Notes: generated by a model not told the origin, from the letters alone. A stretch of 64,000 nucleotides of DNA from Fulvimarina pelagi HTCC2506 (GCF_000153705.1 NZ_DS022272.1:1433839-1497838), one strand, 5' to 3'; shown: positions 24,948 through 34,874, numbered from the stretch's first letter. Translations and numbers: made by a program.

Positions 24948-25517
24948 ATGACCGTTCGCATATTTTCAGTTTCGGCTATAGCTTTACTTTCGGCTTGCGC
25001 AAACAGTGGCACTCAAAATCATCAGATGAGCTTAAATACGTATGGATACAGTTTTCCGCCAATCGCTTTCTATACCTTTTGTGAAACAAACAGTCGGCTC
25101 TGCAATACTAGCTCCGGAGAGAAACATATTGTTTTGTCCGATCAGAGATATAAGGAGCTCCGCAACGTCAACACCCGTGTCAATCGGCAGATTGAACAGC
25201 GTGCGGATGCCAAGGTTTATGGGCAGAAGGACGTCTGGAGTCTTCCTGATACAGTAGGCGATTGCGAAGATTTCGCGATAATGAAGAAGGATCAGTTGTT
25301 GAAGCTTGGGTGGCCTTCATCAGTTTTGTTACTCACCGTTGTCAAGCAGCCGTTCAGTGAAGAGGGGCATACGCTACTTACAGTCCGCACCTCTAAGGGG
25401 GATATTGTTCTCGATAACGCAACCGATCAGATCAAACTTTGGCATGAAACGAAGTATCGTTTTTTCTCAGTCCAAGCTCAGGGCGAGATGGGAAAATGGC
25501 TTCGGGTGGTACCATAG
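24948..25517 (+). CDS. Transglutaminase-like cysteine peptidase lipoprotein (BTLCP)
   Basis: 189 aa from the ATG at 24948, which has GGGGAGGA just upstream. N-terminal signal with lipobox LLSAC (C17), so probably a lipoprotein. The papain-like triad of the bacterial transglutaminase-like family (DUF920) is visible: C106 in VGDCEDFAIMKK, H141 in EEGHTLLTV and D156 in IVLDNAT. LapG, which cleaves surface adhesins, belongs to this family, but no lapD or adhesin gene is adjacent. The gene and its 5' region are clearly richer in A and T than the neighbours, which suggests recent acquisition. Confidence 0.88.
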   Translation: MTVRIFSVSAIALLSACANSGTQNHQMSLNTYGYSFPPIAFYTFCETNSRLCNTSSGEKHIVLSDQRYKELRNVNTRVNRQIEQRADAKVYGQKDVWSLPDTVGDCEDFAIMKKDQLLKLGWPSSVLLLTVVKQPFSEEGHTLLTVRTSKGDIVLDNATDQIKLWHETKYRFFSVQAQGEMGKWLRVVP

Positions 25518-25554
25518 GCGCTGAAGAAGGCATCGAGCGATTTGGACACGGTCT

Positions 25555-25591
25555 GTTGCCGGTGGTCATAGAACCGCGGTCCGGCAACATT
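25555..25591 (+). terminator. Probable terminator after the BTLCP gene
   Basis: 8-bp stem GTTGCCGG / CCGGCAAC (25555-25562, 25581-25588), with a further GGT/ACC pairing inside the loop, followed by ATTTC. It lies about 40 bp past the stop. Confidence 0.5.
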
Positions 25592-25637
25592 TCTCGTCGA
25601 ACGGCTAGGTGCCCGCTCGGGCCTATCTGTCGCTTGC

Positions 25638-26051
25638 TCAGAGGCAGCCGCCTCGAAAGGCAGCCCAGTCGTCGCCCGGCACTCGGGGGTCCATTGGAGA
25701 TAGCTGCGAGACGTAAACCCATGCTTCGATCTCGGGCGCTAGAAGACGAATCCTGCGCCTGACATAGAGCGATGCCGCCTCGTTACGCGGATCATAATTC
25801 TCATATCGATCGAAGATTTCAAAGGCTTCTGGGCCGACCAGTTCGTGCAGTTCGGCTTTCACGATCTCCGACTGCACCGACCCACGAGGCGCATTGTCCG
25901 GCGGGAAAAAACCGGGATAAGCGCCATGGTCCCGCAAGACGCCGGCGATACGGCACGGAGATATGTAACGGGAAAGACCGGTGCGCGAAGGCGCGGCGGG
26001 ATCGTTCGCGCGCTCCATCAGCGATCCGTAAAACGCGATATAGTCGGTCAT
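25638..26051 (-). CDS. Gamma-glutamylcyclotransferase-like protein (AIG2/GGCT fold)
   Basis: 137 aa. It begins with the family substrate-binding motif FYGSLM (7-12). The presumed catalytic Glu is E84 in FDRYENYDP, followed by the typical YVRRRIRL strand and a Tyr-containing C-terminal strand AWVYVSQL. Members act on gamma-glutamyl amines or peptides, but the exact substrate cannot be read from sequence. Convergent with the BTLCP gene and separate from the large gene upstream. Confidence 0.82.
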   Translation of the reverse strand: MTDYIAFYGSLMERANDPAAPSRTGLSRYISPCRIAGVLRDHGAYPGFFPPDNAPRGSVQSEIVKAELHELVGPEAFEIFDRYENYDPRNEAASLYVRRRIRLLAPEIEAWVYVSQLSPMDPRVPGDDWAAFRGGCL

Positions 26052-26134
26052 GGCCCTCCAAATCGGGGGGAATTGAGCACCAAGCTGGTATGGTGCGGTT
26101 CACCAGTGTTCAGTGCGCCGCACGCGCGAAGACG

Positions 26135-26167
26135 AAAAAGCGCGAGCCGATCCGGTCCGCGCCTTTT
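26135..26167 (-). terminator. Terminator of the five-module gene
   Basis: On the minus strand AAAAGGCGCG and CGCGCTTTTT form a stem around a 13-nt loop (26135-26144 with 26158-26167, one G-U pair), with the T-run built into the 3' arm. It lies about 28 bp past the stop at 26195. Confidence 0.7.
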
Positions 26168-26194
26168 CTGAATGCTTGAGTTCTCGACCCCTAC

Positions 26195-28801
26195 TCAGCA
26201 GTCGCTGGACGACAGCGTCACCGTCCGGGCCTCAACGCTGTCGACCGTCACCGTGCAGCCATCGCCGAGATCGAACGAACCGCCGGTCTCGACCGCCTCG
26301 CGCGGGCCGTTGAGAACCGCGAGGGTCGCACCGTTGTCGGAGACGGAGGAAACGAAGACGCTTCTGTCGCCGAAGCTCGCCGACTGACCGATCGTCAGCG
26401 CGCCATCGCCGCCCGACGAGCCCTCGGAAGAAGCCTCCTGCTCGCCGCCTTCGTCGGACTGACCTTCCGAGCCCGACGCTGCATCTTCGGACGCCTGCTC
26501 GGCATCGCCGGACTGCTCGGAACCGCTGCCCTCGCTGGATGCTGCGGCATCCCCGCCATTCGCTCCTTCGTTCGAGCCGGCAGCCACACCGCTATCGCCG
26601 CCTTCCTGGCCGGACGGCTCCTCACTCCCGCCTTCGGACGGCTGCGATTGACCGTTGCCGGAGGCCGCAGCTGCATCGCCGCCGTTCTGGCCTTCGCCAG
26701 AACCGTCATTCCCCGCCTGACCCACCTGACCCGACTGGCCCTCGGCGTTCTCGCCGTCCTGCTGCGCCTCGCCCTCGCCCGAGGATCCAGCCGCCTGATC
26801 GCCGCTCTCGCCCTCGGAGCCGCTTGCAGCCTGTTCGCCGCCGCCGGTTTCGCAGCCCTCTGCCGAGAGGCTGATCATACGCCCGTCGATACTGTCCAGC
26901 GTCACGGAACATCCCTCGCCTGCATCGAAAGACTGGCCCTGCTCGACCGTCTGCCGGCCCGCGCCGACGACACTCAGTGTCGCGGCGCTGTCAGTGATCG
27001 ACGAGATGAAGACACGGGTGTCGCCGAATCTCGCCGTCTGGCCGATTGTCAGGCCTTCGCCGCCGCCGGACTGGCTCCCAGCCGTCGCTGAATCTTCGCT
27101 ACCGCCGGCCTCGCTTTGAGTATCGGAAGCCTGCTCCCCTTCAGGTTGACCAGCCGAGCTGGATTGGCCGGCTTCATTACCCGAAGTCTGCTGTTCGCCC
27201 GCTTCGCTGGATTGACCTTCGGCAGAGGACTGGTTCCCTGACGACCCAGCCGCACCGGCAGCCGTTGCACCCGCCTGCTGTTCTCCGCCCTCTTCTTCTT
27301 GTCCGCCGCTCTGAGCTGCCTGCTCACCGGAAGATTGCTCGCCCTCGGCGGATGCTTCACCGCCACATCCGTTGCTGGAGAAATAGGCTGCGCCACCGGC
27401 AACGCCGGCAAGCGTGACCGTGCACCCGTCGCCGAAATTGACATCCTCGCCACCGGCGACATCCTGTTCGTCACTGCCGTCGAGTGCCACCGTGGCTGTC
27501 CCGTTCTCCGCATCGATCGAGACGAGGTCGAGTTGTGTTCCGCCAAAGATGGCGGCCTGTTCTGGAAGCAGGATGGCGCCGGTCGCGCCAATTTCGCCTG
27601 CAAGAGTGGCCGGATCGGCCGAACCAGAACCAGAGGCTGCTTCTCGGCCCGCCTGCTGCTGCCCGCCTTCGCTCGCCTCGCAGCCTTCCGCCGAAACGAA
27701 TGCGGCACCGGCGGCCACGCCCACCAGCGTCAGCGAACAATCGTCAGAGATTTCGAGGCTGTCACCGCTCGAAACCTCACTGTCCTCGCCGCCGACGGCG
27801 AACGTTGCTCCGCTATCCTCGACGCTCGACAGCGTAATTTCGGTTCCGCCGAAGAGGCCGCCCTGGCCGGCCAGAAGCACGGCGCCCGACGAACCGATCT
27901 CTTCAAGAAGTCCGGCGACATCCTGACCGCCGCCACTGGCCTCTCCGTCGTCGCTACCCGAAGACGACGATGCTTCGGCCGGCTGCGCACAGCCGTCCGC
28001 CGTGAGGAAAGCTGCACCGGCCGCGACACCAGCAAGGCTTATCGAACAATTCTCCGATAGTTCGAGGCTATCGCCGCTGGCGATTTGCTGTTCCTCGCCG
28101 TCCACCGTGAAGGTCGCCGAGCCGTTCTCGTCGTCGATACCCGACAGCGTAACCTCGCTCCCGCCGAACAGTGCGCCCTGTTCGGCCAGGAGTACCGCGC
28201 CTCCTGCCCCAATCTCGCCGAGGAGGGCCGAAGCACCGTCTTCCGTCTCTTCGGAGCCCTGTGCACTTGCAGCCTGCTCCTGTTCTGCCGCACGTTGCTC
28301 GGCCGCTGCCTGCGCCTGTTGCATCTGATCGGACATTGAAGTTTGCGCCTCGCCGATCGCAGTTACTTCGCTGCGAAGGCTCTCGATCTGGCTGCTCATT
28401 TCACTGGTGAGGCCGGAGCCCTGCTCCTGAAGCTGCGTCGTGAGCTGCTCCATCTGCTGCTGCAGTTGCGCGACGCTCTCCTGCATGCTGCTTTGGACCC
28501 CTGAAACGGCGTCGCTTGCTGCTTGGGCGGACTGTTCGGCCTGGGCGGCGAGTTGCTCGCTCATCGAAGAGACCTGCGTCTGGATTGCCCCGACCTGCTG
28601 GGCAATCGTCTCTTGCTGCTGCGCGACCGCATCCTGCTGAGAGGCTATCTCGCTCGAAAGCGAGGAGACCTGATCCTCCACCGAAGATTGGACGTTGGAG
28701 ACCCGCTCCTCCACTGCGTCGACATCCGGCCCCATCAGCCAGCCGATGAACAGTCCGACCAAAGCGGCAACTACGATTGGAATAAATTTTGACCCGCCCA
28801 T
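26195..28801 (-). CDS. Membrane-anchored coiled-coil protein with five Cys-pair modules
   Basis: 868 aa from the ATG at 28801; in-frame starts at 28810 and 28825 lie on or before the GGAGGAG site. A single membrane helix (about 5-23) follows a basic end, so the bulk should be periplasmic. A Gln/Ser-rich coiled coil spans about 28-175. Five beta-rich modules follow at about 192-271, 295-374, 399-479, 582-650 and 800-868, joined by acidic Ser/Gly/Gln/Glu linkers up to about 150 residues long. Each module has two Cys exactly 19 residues apart (252/271, 355/374, 460/479, 631/650, 849/868), and the protein has no other Cys. Modules 1-3 share LFGG; 4-5 share LTIGQ. I know no family for it. A monocistronic unit with its own terminator. 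Confidence 0.8.
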   Translation of the reverse strand: MGGSKFIPIVVAALVGLFIGWLMGPDVDAVEERVSNVQSSVEDQVSSLSSEIASQQDAVAQQQETIAQQVGAIQTQVSSMSEQLAAQAEQSAQAASDAVSGVQSSMQESVAQLQQQMEQLTTQLQEQGSGLTSEMSSQIESLRSEVTAIGEAQTSMSDQMQQAQAAAEQRAAEQEQAASAQGSEETEDGASALLGEIGAGGAVLLAEQGALFGGSEVTLSGIDDENGSATFTVDGEEQQIASGDSLELSENCSISLAGVAAGAAFLTADGCAQPAEASSSSGSDDGEASGGGQDVAGLLEEIGSSGAVLLAGQGGLFGGTEITLSSVEDSGATFAVGGEDSEVSSGDSLEISDDCSLTLVGVAAGAAFVSAEGCEASEGGQQQAGREAASGSGSADPATLAGEIGATGAILLPEQAAIFGGTQLDLVSIDAENGTATVALDGSDEQDVAGGEDVNFGDGCTVTLAGVAGGAAYFSSNGCGGEASAEGEQSSGEQAAQSGGQEEEGGEQQAGATAAGAAGSSGNQSSAEGQSSEAGEQQTSGNEAGQSSSAGQPEGEQASDTQSEAGGSEDSATAGSQSGGGEGLTIGQTARFGDTRVFISSITDSAATLSVVGAGRQTVEQGQSFDAGEGCSVTLDSIDGRMISLSAEGCETGGGEQAASGSEGESGDQAAGSSGEGEAQQDGENAEGQSGQVGQAGNDGSGEGQNGGDAAAASGNGQSQPSEGGSEEPSGQEGGDSGVAAGSNEGANGGDAAASSEGSGSEQSGDAEQASEDAASGSEGQSDEGGEQEASSEGSSGGDGALTIGQSASFGDRSVFVSSVSDNGATLAVLNGPREAVETGGSFDLGDGCTVTVDSVEARTVTLSSSDC

Positions 28802-28936
28802 TGAACCCATCTCCTCCGCTTCCAAACCCGCTTGTCGCAGAGTTGCGGTCCGACAGGGTCAAGTCAACGGTCGACCTTTCAAAATCATAGCCGCACGCCA
28901 CTTTCAGCCCATAGTCGGGAATGTTTCGGAGCAGCA

Positions 28937-29689
28937 ATGCCAACACAACTTTCGGTGAACCTCAACGCGGTCGCGATGCTACGCAACAGACGCGATCTTC
29001 CCTGGCCCAGTGTGACCGGCCTCGGGCGCATCGCCCTCAATGCCGGCGCGCATGGCCTGACCGTCCATCCAAGGCCCGATCAAAGGCACATTCGCTTCTC
29101 AGACCTTCCCGAAATCAGAAAACTCATCGACGACGAATTTCCCGACGCGGAGCTCAACATCGAGGGGTTCCCCTCGGATGAGTTTCTTAATCTCGTCGAA
29201 ACCATCAGTCCGGAACAGGTAACACTTGTTCCAGACGACCCGAGTCAGCCGACTTCCGACCACGGCTTCGATTTCAAAGCCGAGCTGGAGAGATTGAAGC
29301 CGATCGTTCGTCGCTTAAAGGACGGGAACACGCGGGTCTCGATTTTCTCTGACGCCGATCCAAACCAGATGGAAGCTGCAGCAGCCACGGGCTGCGACCG
29401 AATCGAACTCTATACTGGTCCCTACGGCGCCACCTACGACAATCCGGATGCCGCAGAATCAGAACTTCGCGCACTTGGCGCCACCGCCGACCGCGCTCTC
29501 TCTCTCGGCTTGGGGGTGAATGCGGGCCACGACCTTACTGTTTCGAACCTACCCCCTCTCATCGAGCGCATCCCGTTCCTTGCGGAAGTCTCGATCGGCC
29601 ACGGCCTGACGGCTGACGCGCTGGAATTTGGGATGGCCGAGACCGTCCACCGTTTCCGGGCAGCCTGCGATCAGCGTATTGGAACTTGA
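28937..29689 (+). CDS. pdxJ: Pyridoxine 5'-phosphate synthase
   Basis: 250-aa TIM-barrel enzyme joining 1-deoxyxylulose 5-phosphate and 3-amino-2-oxopropyl phosphate in the DXP-dependent vitamin B6 pathway. Hallmarks: [13 protein letters not shown] at the N-terminus, [17 protein letters not shown], the [16 protein letters not shown] segment, ELYTGPYG and the C-terminal [12 protein letters not shown]. The ATG at 28937 is chosen because the family starts with this sequence and a GGAG lies upstream. Divergent from the five-module gene. Confidence 0.96.
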   Translation: MPTQLSVNLNAVAMLRNRRDLPWPSVTGLGRIALNAGAHGLTVHPRPDQRHIRFSDLPEIRKLIDDEFPDAELNIEGFPSDEFLNLVETISPEQVTLVPDDPSQPTSDHGFDFKAELERLKPIVRRLKDGNTRVSIFSDADPNQMEAAAATGCDRIELYTGPYGATYDNPDAAESELRALGATADRALSLGLGVNAGHDLTVSNLPPLIERIPFLAEVSIGHGLTADALEFGMAETVHRFRAACDQRIGT

Positions 29690-29719
29690 ATCTGCATCGG
29701 CTGGCAGAATTCGTGGGTG

Positions 29720-29803
29720 TGGTACGGGCGGCGGGACTCGAACCCGCACGGCTTTCGCCTCGGGATTTTAAGTCCCGTATGTCTACCATTCCATCACGCC
29801 CGC
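29720..29803 (-). tRNA. tRNA-Leu (anticodon TAA)
   Basis: 84 nt with encoded CCA. Acceptor GCGGGCG/CGCCCGT, anticodon arm CGGGA-CTTAAAA-TCCCG (anticodon TAA reads UUA), long variable arm and T-loop GGTTCGAGTCC. Confidence 0.96.
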
Positions 29804-29876
29804 ACACGCCGTGGACGTTAGCAAGCGCGGCATGCGGCGTCGAGTTCTCCGTATGAAACTCGTTGGACTGTGGACT

Positions 29877-30464
29877 TCAGCGAACCTGATCGAGGAGGCG
29901 CTTGCATTCAAGAAGATCGATGATGACTTCCTGTAATCTGTCGGTCTGCTCTTTGGTGAGTTTCGGCTCGCCTTCGTTCGGCTCAGTTCGTCGCCGCAGA
30001 AAAGTTCCGAAGCCGGACCGGCGCTCGGCATTCGTTGAACGGACCTGGGGCTCCTCGGTCAGCACACCCGGCACGGGCGCCGCCGTGAGGTCGATATCGT
30101 CTGGAACGCCTAGTTCCGAGGGCGCTTGCTGCGGGTACGCAGCTTCTCGTGCGCTAGGTTCGGCAACCTGCTTTTGATCCGGCCTCAGATCGCCGGACGC
30201 GGTCGCCGCAACGAAACGTACTCCCTGTTCGCGGAGCAGTTTCTGAACACCCTTGATCGTAAAGCCCTTGGCGTAGAGCAGAAACCGGATACCGTGTAGC
30301 AGTGCGACGTCTTCCGGCCGGTAATACCGACGTCCGCCGCCACGCTTCAATGGGCGAACCTGCGTGAACCGGGTCTCCCAAAAGCGCAGAACGTGTTGTG
30401 GAATGGCGAGTTCGCTTGCGACCTCGCCGATCGTCTTGAAAGCGTCCGACGATCTGTCGTTCAT
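29877..30464 (-). CDS. MerR-family transcriptional regulator
   Basis: 195 aa. N-terminal MerR winged helix (about 9-80): [32 protein letters not shown] and [11 protein letters not shown]. The C-terminal half is low in conservation, with a terminal helix [22 protein letters not shown], and has no metal-binding Cys pattern. It lies 24 bp after ihfA, the usual place for this regulator in Alphaproteobacteria, so it is probably the last gene of the plsX-fabH-ihfA transcript. Its effector is unknown. Confidence 0.88.
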   Translation of the reverse strand: MNDRSSDAFKTIGEVASELAIPQHVLRFWETRFTQVRPLKRGGGRRYYRPEDVALLHGIRFLLYAKGFTIKGVQKLLREQGVRFVAATASGDLRPDQKQVAEPSAREAAYPQQAPSELGVPDDIDLTAAPVPGVLTEEPQVRSTNAERRSGFGTFLRRRTEPNEGEPKLTKEQTDRLQEVIIDLLECKRLLDQVR

Positions 30465-30488
30465 GCTGGGCGCTTGCTCCGAAGGCCG

Positions 30489-30848
30489 TTACTCGGCAGC
30501 CCGAACTTCCGCCGGAACGTAGGTGTCGTCGTTGTCGGCGCGGTTCTTGCGCGAATGAGCCTCCAGAATCCGCTCCTTCAGGACATTCGAAGGCTTGAAC
30601 ACCGTGACCTTACGCGGCGAGATCGGCACTTCCTCGCCCGTCTTTGGATTGCGGCCGACCCGCTCGTTCTTGTCGCGCACGAGAAAAGAACCGAACGACG
30701 AGATCTTGACCGCCTCGCCGCTGGAAATCGTTTCGCAGACTTCTTCCAGCACCATTTCCACGAGGGTGGCCGACTCTGTTCGGGAAAGTCCGATCTTGCG
30801 GAACACAGCTTCCGAAAGATCCGCTCTCGTCAACGTCTTGCCGCTCAT
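30489..30848 (-). CDS. ihfA: Integration host factor subunit alpha
   Basis: 119-aa DNA-bending HU/IHF family protein; pairs with IhfB. The beta-arm segment [19 protein letters not shown] contains the conserved NPKTGE tip, and [12 protein letters not shown] follows. Start: ATG at 30848, where family similarity begins ([10 protein letters not shown]); an in-frame start at 30905 would add 19 unrelated residues. Downstream of fabH and upstream of the MerR gene. Confidence 0.95.
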   Translation of the reverse strand: MSGKTLTRADLSEAVFRKIGLSRTESATLVEMVLEEVCETISSGEAVKISSFGSFLVRDKNERVGRNPKTGEEVPISPRKVTVFKPSNVLKERILEAHSRKNRADNDDTYVPAEVRAAE

Positions 30849-30955
30849 CACTTCCGCTCCTATCCCGGTCTCAGGAGTTCCGACCCGGCGCCTAGACCGC
30901 ACCAAACGAGCCGAGAATCAGCCAGCTATTCACTGTTCCGTGATAGTGTAGCCGA

Positions 30956-31927
30956 CTACCATCGGATAAGACAAGCACCCCATGTGAATCCGCCGCCCAT
31001 TGCCTCCAGAAGAACGAGCTGACCTCGTTGGATTCGGCCGTCTCGAGCGGCGATATCAAGTGCCAACGGGATAGAAGCCGCAGACGTGTTGCCATGCTTC
31101 TCGACTGTCACGACGACCTTTTCCGACGGAATCCCGAGCTTCTTAGCCGAAGCGTCGATGATGCGGCGATTGGCCTGATGCGGTACGAACCAGTCGATGT
31201 CTTCAGCTGAAAAACCGGATTCGGCGAATGAATCTTCTATCACATCGGTGATCATACCAACGGCATGGCGGAAGACCTCCCGCCCCTCCATTCGGAGATG
31301 TCCGACTGTTCCCGTCGTCGAAGGGCCACCATCGACGAAGAGCTTCTCCTTGTGAACGCCATCAGAGCGAAGCTTGGAAACCAGAACGCCACGATCGCCT
31401 TCTTCCTTCCGTGCCTCGAGAACAATTGCTCCAGCACCATCGCCGAAAAGGACGCAAGTTGTCCGATCGCTCCAATCGAGAATGCGGGAGAAGGTCTCGG
31501 CCCCGATGACCAGAGCTCGCTTGGCAAGACCGGACCTCAGGTAGAGATCGGCAGTTGTCAGCGCATAGACAAAACCCGTGCAGACGGCATGGACGTCGAA
31601 TGCGAAGCCGTGATGGATACCAAGGCGGTTCTGCACCTGGACAGCCGAGGCCGGAAATGTGTGGTCGGGCGTTGCCGTCGCCAAGACGATGAGGTCGATA
31701 TCGGCCGGCTGCAGACTGGCCGCATCCAGAGCCCGACGAGCCGCTGCCTCGCCAAGTGAGACAGTCGTTTCACCCTCTCCCGCAATATGGCGCTCGGCGA
31801 TGCCTGTCCGTTGCCGGATCCACTCGTCCGAAGTCTCGACGACGCCATCGAAATCGCGGTTCGTCATCACCCGTTCCGGCAGGGCCGACCCTGTGCCGAG
31901 GACGATCGATCGAATGGATGCGTTCAT
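30956..31927 (-). CDS. fabH: Beta-ketoacyl-ACP synthase III
   Basis: 323-aa condensing enzyme starting type II fatty acid synthesis from acyl-CoA and malonyl-ACP. The catalytic triad is visible: C116 in [13 protein letters not shown]250 in [11 protein letters not shown] and N280 in [15 protein letters not shown]. It overlaps plsX by 4 bp (ATGA), giving translational coupling of two steps at the entry to lipid synthesis. Confidence 0.96.
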   Translation of the reverse strand: MNASIRSIVLGTGSALPERVMTNRDFDGVVETSDEWIRQRTGIAERHIAGEGETTVSLGEAAARRALDAASLQPADIDLIVLATATPDHTFPASAVQVQNRLGIHHGFAFDVHAVCTGFVYALTTADLYLRSGLAKRALVIGAETFSRILDWSDRTTCVLFGDGAGAIVLEARKEEGDRGVLVSKLRSDGVHKEKLFVDGGPSTTGTVGHLRMEGREVFRHAVGMITDVIEDSFAESGFSAEDIDWFVPHQANRRIIDASAKKLGIPSEKVVVTVEKHGNTSAASIPLALDIAARDGRIQRGQLVLLEAMGGGFTWGACLIRW

Positions 31928-33003
31928 TGGCCTGCGCTTTCGCTTTCGTCTACTTTCAGCGGGGCATCGCTCATGCGATCGTGAAAGGTCTGGAGGTCGG
32001 CGGCGATCTTATTCATCAGATCATAGCGCGCCATCGCATGGGCAAGGTCCAAAGCTGCCGCGAACCCCTCGGCGTCGGTCCCACCATGGCTCTTGATGAC
32101 AATGCCGTTGAGGCCGAGAAATACTCCGCCATTGACCTTGCGCGGATCCATCTTGTCGCGCAACCGGTCGAAAGCGCCGCGCGCGAAGAGATAGCCGATC
32201 CGAGCGAGAAAGGTGCGCGACATGGCATCGCGCAGATATCCGGCAATCTGCTTGGCAGTCCCCTCTGCCGTCTTTAAAGCAACGTTTCCGGTGAAGCCTT
32301 CGGTCACGACAACATCAACGGTTCCCTTGCCAAGGTCGTCGCCCTCGACGAAGCCATGATAGTCGATCCGCTCAAGGTTGGATTCCTTCAAAAGCCGACC
32401 GGCCTCGCGGACTTCGTCCTGGCCCTTCACCTCCTCGACTCCGATATTGAGAAGCCCGACCGTCGGCTTCTCCAGGCCGAACAATGCACGGGCCATCGCC
32501 CCGCCCATCATCGAGAAATCGATAAGCTGCTGGGCGTCGGCGCCGATTGTCGCGCCGACGTCAAGCACAATGCTTTCACCGCGCAGCGTTGGCCAGATCG
32601 CCGCGATTGCTGGCCGTTCGATTTCGGCCATGGTGCGCAGGCAGAACTTCGCCATCGCCATCAAGGCGCCGGTATTGCCAGCGGAAACCGCCACCATGGC
32701 ATCGCCCGTCTTTACCGCCTCGATCGCCCGCCACATGGACGACTTGTGACGACCTTGCCGCAGCGCTTGCGAGGGTTTGGCATCCATCGCGACCGCCATC
32801 TCGCAATGGCGTACGATCGAGGCCGCGGCCAACGCCTCGTGCTCCTTCAGCGCCTCATCGATGAGCTCTGCATCACCATAGAGAAGGAAGCGCGTATCAG
32901 GCCGCCGCTCGAGCGCGAGCGCGGCGCCTGCCAGCGTCACCTTGGGACCATAATCGCCGCCCATTGCATCGATTGCGATGGTCGTCGTGTTGTCGTCGTT
33001 CAA
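31924..33003 (-). CDS. plsX: Phosphate acyltransferase PlsX
   Basis: 359 aa. Converts acyl-ACP to acyl phosphate for phosphatidic acid synthesis with PlsY. Family features: N-terminal [14 protein letters not shown], then [19 protein letters not shown] and [13 protein letters not shown]. It is followed by fabH with a 4-bp overlap, and 91 bp separate it from the DUF177 gene upstream. Confidence 0.96.
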   Translation of the reverse strand: MNDDNTTTIAIDAMGGDYGPKVTLAGAALALERRPDTRFLLYGDAELIDEALKEHEALAAASIVRHCEMAVAMDAKPSQALRQGRHKSSMWRAIEAVKTGDAMVAVSAGNTGALMAMAKFCLRTMAEIERPAIAAIWPTLRGESIVLDVGATIGADAQQLIDFSMMGGAMARALFGLEKPTVGLLNIGVEEVKGQDEVREAGRLLKESNLERIDYHGFVEGDDLGKGTVDVVVTEGFTGNVALKTAEGTAKQIAGYLRDAMSRTFLARIGYLFARGAFDRLRDKMDPRKVNGGVFLGLNGIVIKSHGGTDAEGFAAALDLAHAMARYDLMNKIAADLQTFHDRMSDAPLKVDESESAGQ

Positions 33004-33094
33004 TGCAGATTCGCCTTCTCAACTCGTCACCGTTCGGGCCGCTGGCAGTCGTCCCGACTTTATCTCTCTCGCTGCACCCCGCAACACGCCAGGG

Positions 33095-33661
33095 CTAGTT
33101 CTCGTCGTCCTGTTGCTTTCTGAGCGCCGCAAGATCGGCAAAGGGGGATACCTTTCCCGCGTCCGGTTCCGGATCGGTGTCGATCGGTCGAAAGCTTTCC
33201 TCCGGACTGCGGGGATAGGGATCGAGCGCCAGAACGAGTTGCTCCTCGACATAAGGACCGAGTTCGATGTCGTCTCCAGAGAAGGTTTCCGGCGGGTCGT
33301 CGCCTTCCGGATCAACGAACAGTTCCTCCTCGAAATCGCTCTTCTTCGCCGCCAGTCGAGAGGTCTCCGGGACGAAGATCATGTCGAAATCGATCTCATA
33401 CGCTTTCGCAACGGGTTCGAGCGTGACGACACTCTCGTGTACGACGCCAGCCTTCAACTTGCCGGCCACCCGAACGCCCGCCTTCTGCCAGGGCGTCGCC
33501 AGAAGCGATCCCCTGAAGTGCTGCAATTCGTGCAGCCCAAGCTCTGCAGCGATCCGTTTGAGATCACCTTCGCCGGCAGTAAATTCGATCGGTAGTCCGG
33601 AATTCGGCACGCGCGCCGCCGAGAGTCTGAGACGACGGTGAAGATCAGTTGCAGCAGTCAT
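33095..33661 (-). CDS. DUF177 (YceD-like) protein
   Basis: 188 aa. Features fitting DUF177 are the central VAGKLKAGVVHESVVTLEPV and the acidic VDPEGDDPPETFSGDDIELG. In many bacteria the family is encoded next to rpmF and is linked to rRNA/ribosome maturation; rpmF is absent here, as is usual in this order. Its start overlaps the stop of the cytochrome chaperone gene by ATGA, and plsX follows. Confidence 0.85.
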   Translation of the reverse strand: MTAATDLHRRLRLSAARVPNSGLPIEFTAGEGDLKRIAAELGLHELQHFRGSLLATPWQKAGVRVAGKLKAGVVHESVVTLEPVAKAYEIDFDMIFVPETSRLAAKKSDFEEELFVDPEGDDPPETFSGDDIELGPYVEEQLVLALDPYPRSPEESFRPIDTDPEPDAGKVSPFADLAALRKQQDDEN

Positions 33662-34188
33662 GAGTTCGCAGACATTCCTGTCCGTCCTGACATGAGGTCA
33701 TCGGCGGGAATTTCCGAAAGCAGAGCAAGTTCCGCCGCAGCTTCGGTCGCAAGGCGGTGTGCGACCGTCGGATCGATATCCTGCTTCAATACGCGTCCCC
33801 TGAAATTCTCGGCGAGCGTTTCAAGCGACTCTTCTTTGAGGGCGGTGTCGTAGGCGTTCACTCGCTCGTAGAACTGTCCTGTCAGCTTGCGCATGCGTTT
33901 TGGCACCGACTGATCGCCGATGCCGATCTGGCGCAGGGAATCGTCCATGTCGACGACGAAACGGTCGACGATGTCCTGGACGATCGGCGCAAGTGCGGCA
34001 TCGCCACGGCAGCGACGCATGAACAGGAAGATCTCGAGCGTCACGGCTTCGAAACGGCCCATGACGGTGTCCTCGATGCCGCATTCTTCGAAGAGAAATG
34101 GCCGACGTGCCCGGGCGATTAGCCAAGCATATAGGTTATCGATGATTTCCTGATTGCGCCTCCTCTGTCGGCGCCATTTCGAGAACAT
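33658..34188 (-). CDS. Ubiquinol-cytochrome c chaperone (CBP3-like)
   Basis: 176-aa helical protein. LYAWLIARARRPFLFEECGIEDTVMGRFE fragments and FLFMRRCRG are typical of the bacterial relatives of mitochondrial Cbp3, which help assemble cytochrome b of the bc1 complex. Two conserved helices contain FVVDMDDSLRQIGIGD. It is the first gene of the DUF177-plsX-fabH block and divergent from bamE, a conserved arrangement in Rhizobiales. Confidence 0.87.
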   Translation of the reverse strand: MFSKWRRQRRRNQEIIDNLYAWLIARARRPFLFEECGIEDTVMGRFEAVTLEIFLFMRRCRGDAALAPIVQDIVDRFVVDMDDSLRQIGIGDQSVPKRMRKLTGQFYERVNAYDTALKEESLETLAENFRGRVLKQDIDPTVAHRLATEAAAELALLSEIPADDLMSGRTGMSANS

Positions 34189-34370
34189 AGGTCCGATCGC
34201 TTTTCGATTGTGCTCCCAGATTTGGAACGCGCGGTGCCATAGCCTTTGAGCGATTGCAACGCGACGATGTCTGTTTTACGGACATGTGCGACAAAGCCAG
34301 CCGATCACGTTCGAATATCGGATACGCACCCGCTATTTTGGGTTCGGGCAAACTAAGGGAGGGCAAGGTC

Positions 34371-34832
34371 GTGGGCCTCAAGATCGCGACGCGTCATGTT
34401 ATCTCGGCCATAGTGTTGTCCGGCAGTCTGGGAACGGTCAGCGGATGTCAGACGGGCGAGGTTCTTAGCGCAGGTTATGTCATTGACGAGCAGATGCTGC
34501 AGCTCGTGCCGGAAGGCTCGAGCCGCGAGCAGGTCGAGCTTGCGCTTGGTTCGCCCTCCACTACGGCAACCTTCAACGAACAACAAACCTATTATTACAT
34601 CTCGCAACGCCGCGAACGGCGCGTTGCCTTCCTGACGCCAAGCGTCACTAATCAGCGTGTGCTCGCCGTCTACTTCAACAATGAGGACCGGGTCTCCCGC
34701 ATTGCGAATTACGGTCTCCAGGACGGCCGGGTCTTTGACTTCATCTCCCGCACAACCCCGACAGGTGGCCGCGATGCGAGCTTCCTCGGCCAGATCCTCG
34801 GGGATACGACGAGCGGCGGCAGCCCAATCTAA
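34371..34832 (+). CDS. bamE: Outer membrane assembly lipoprotein BamE
   Basis: 153 aa from a GTG at 34371, which has GGGAGG eight bases upstream; upstream in-frame ATGs have no such site. Signal with lipobox VSGC. SmpA/OmlA fold: LQLVPEGSSREQVELALGSP is the helix-turn motif, followed by TYYYISQ, VLAVYFNNEDRV and NYGLQDGRVFDF. Part of the BAM complex inserting outer membrane proteins. Divergent from the CBP3-like chaperone gene. Confidence 0.92.
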   Translation: MGLKIATRHVISAIVLSGSLGTVSGCQTGEVLSAGYVIDEQMLQLVPEGSSREQVELALGSPSTTATFNEQQTYYYISQRRERRVAFLTPSVTNQRVLAVYFNNEDRVSRIANYGLQDGRVFDFISRTTPTGGRDASFLGQILGDTTSGGSPI

Positions 34833-34874
34833 TCTTTCCTCATGCCATCGGCCTCCGTACAGGCAGCCGCCACT

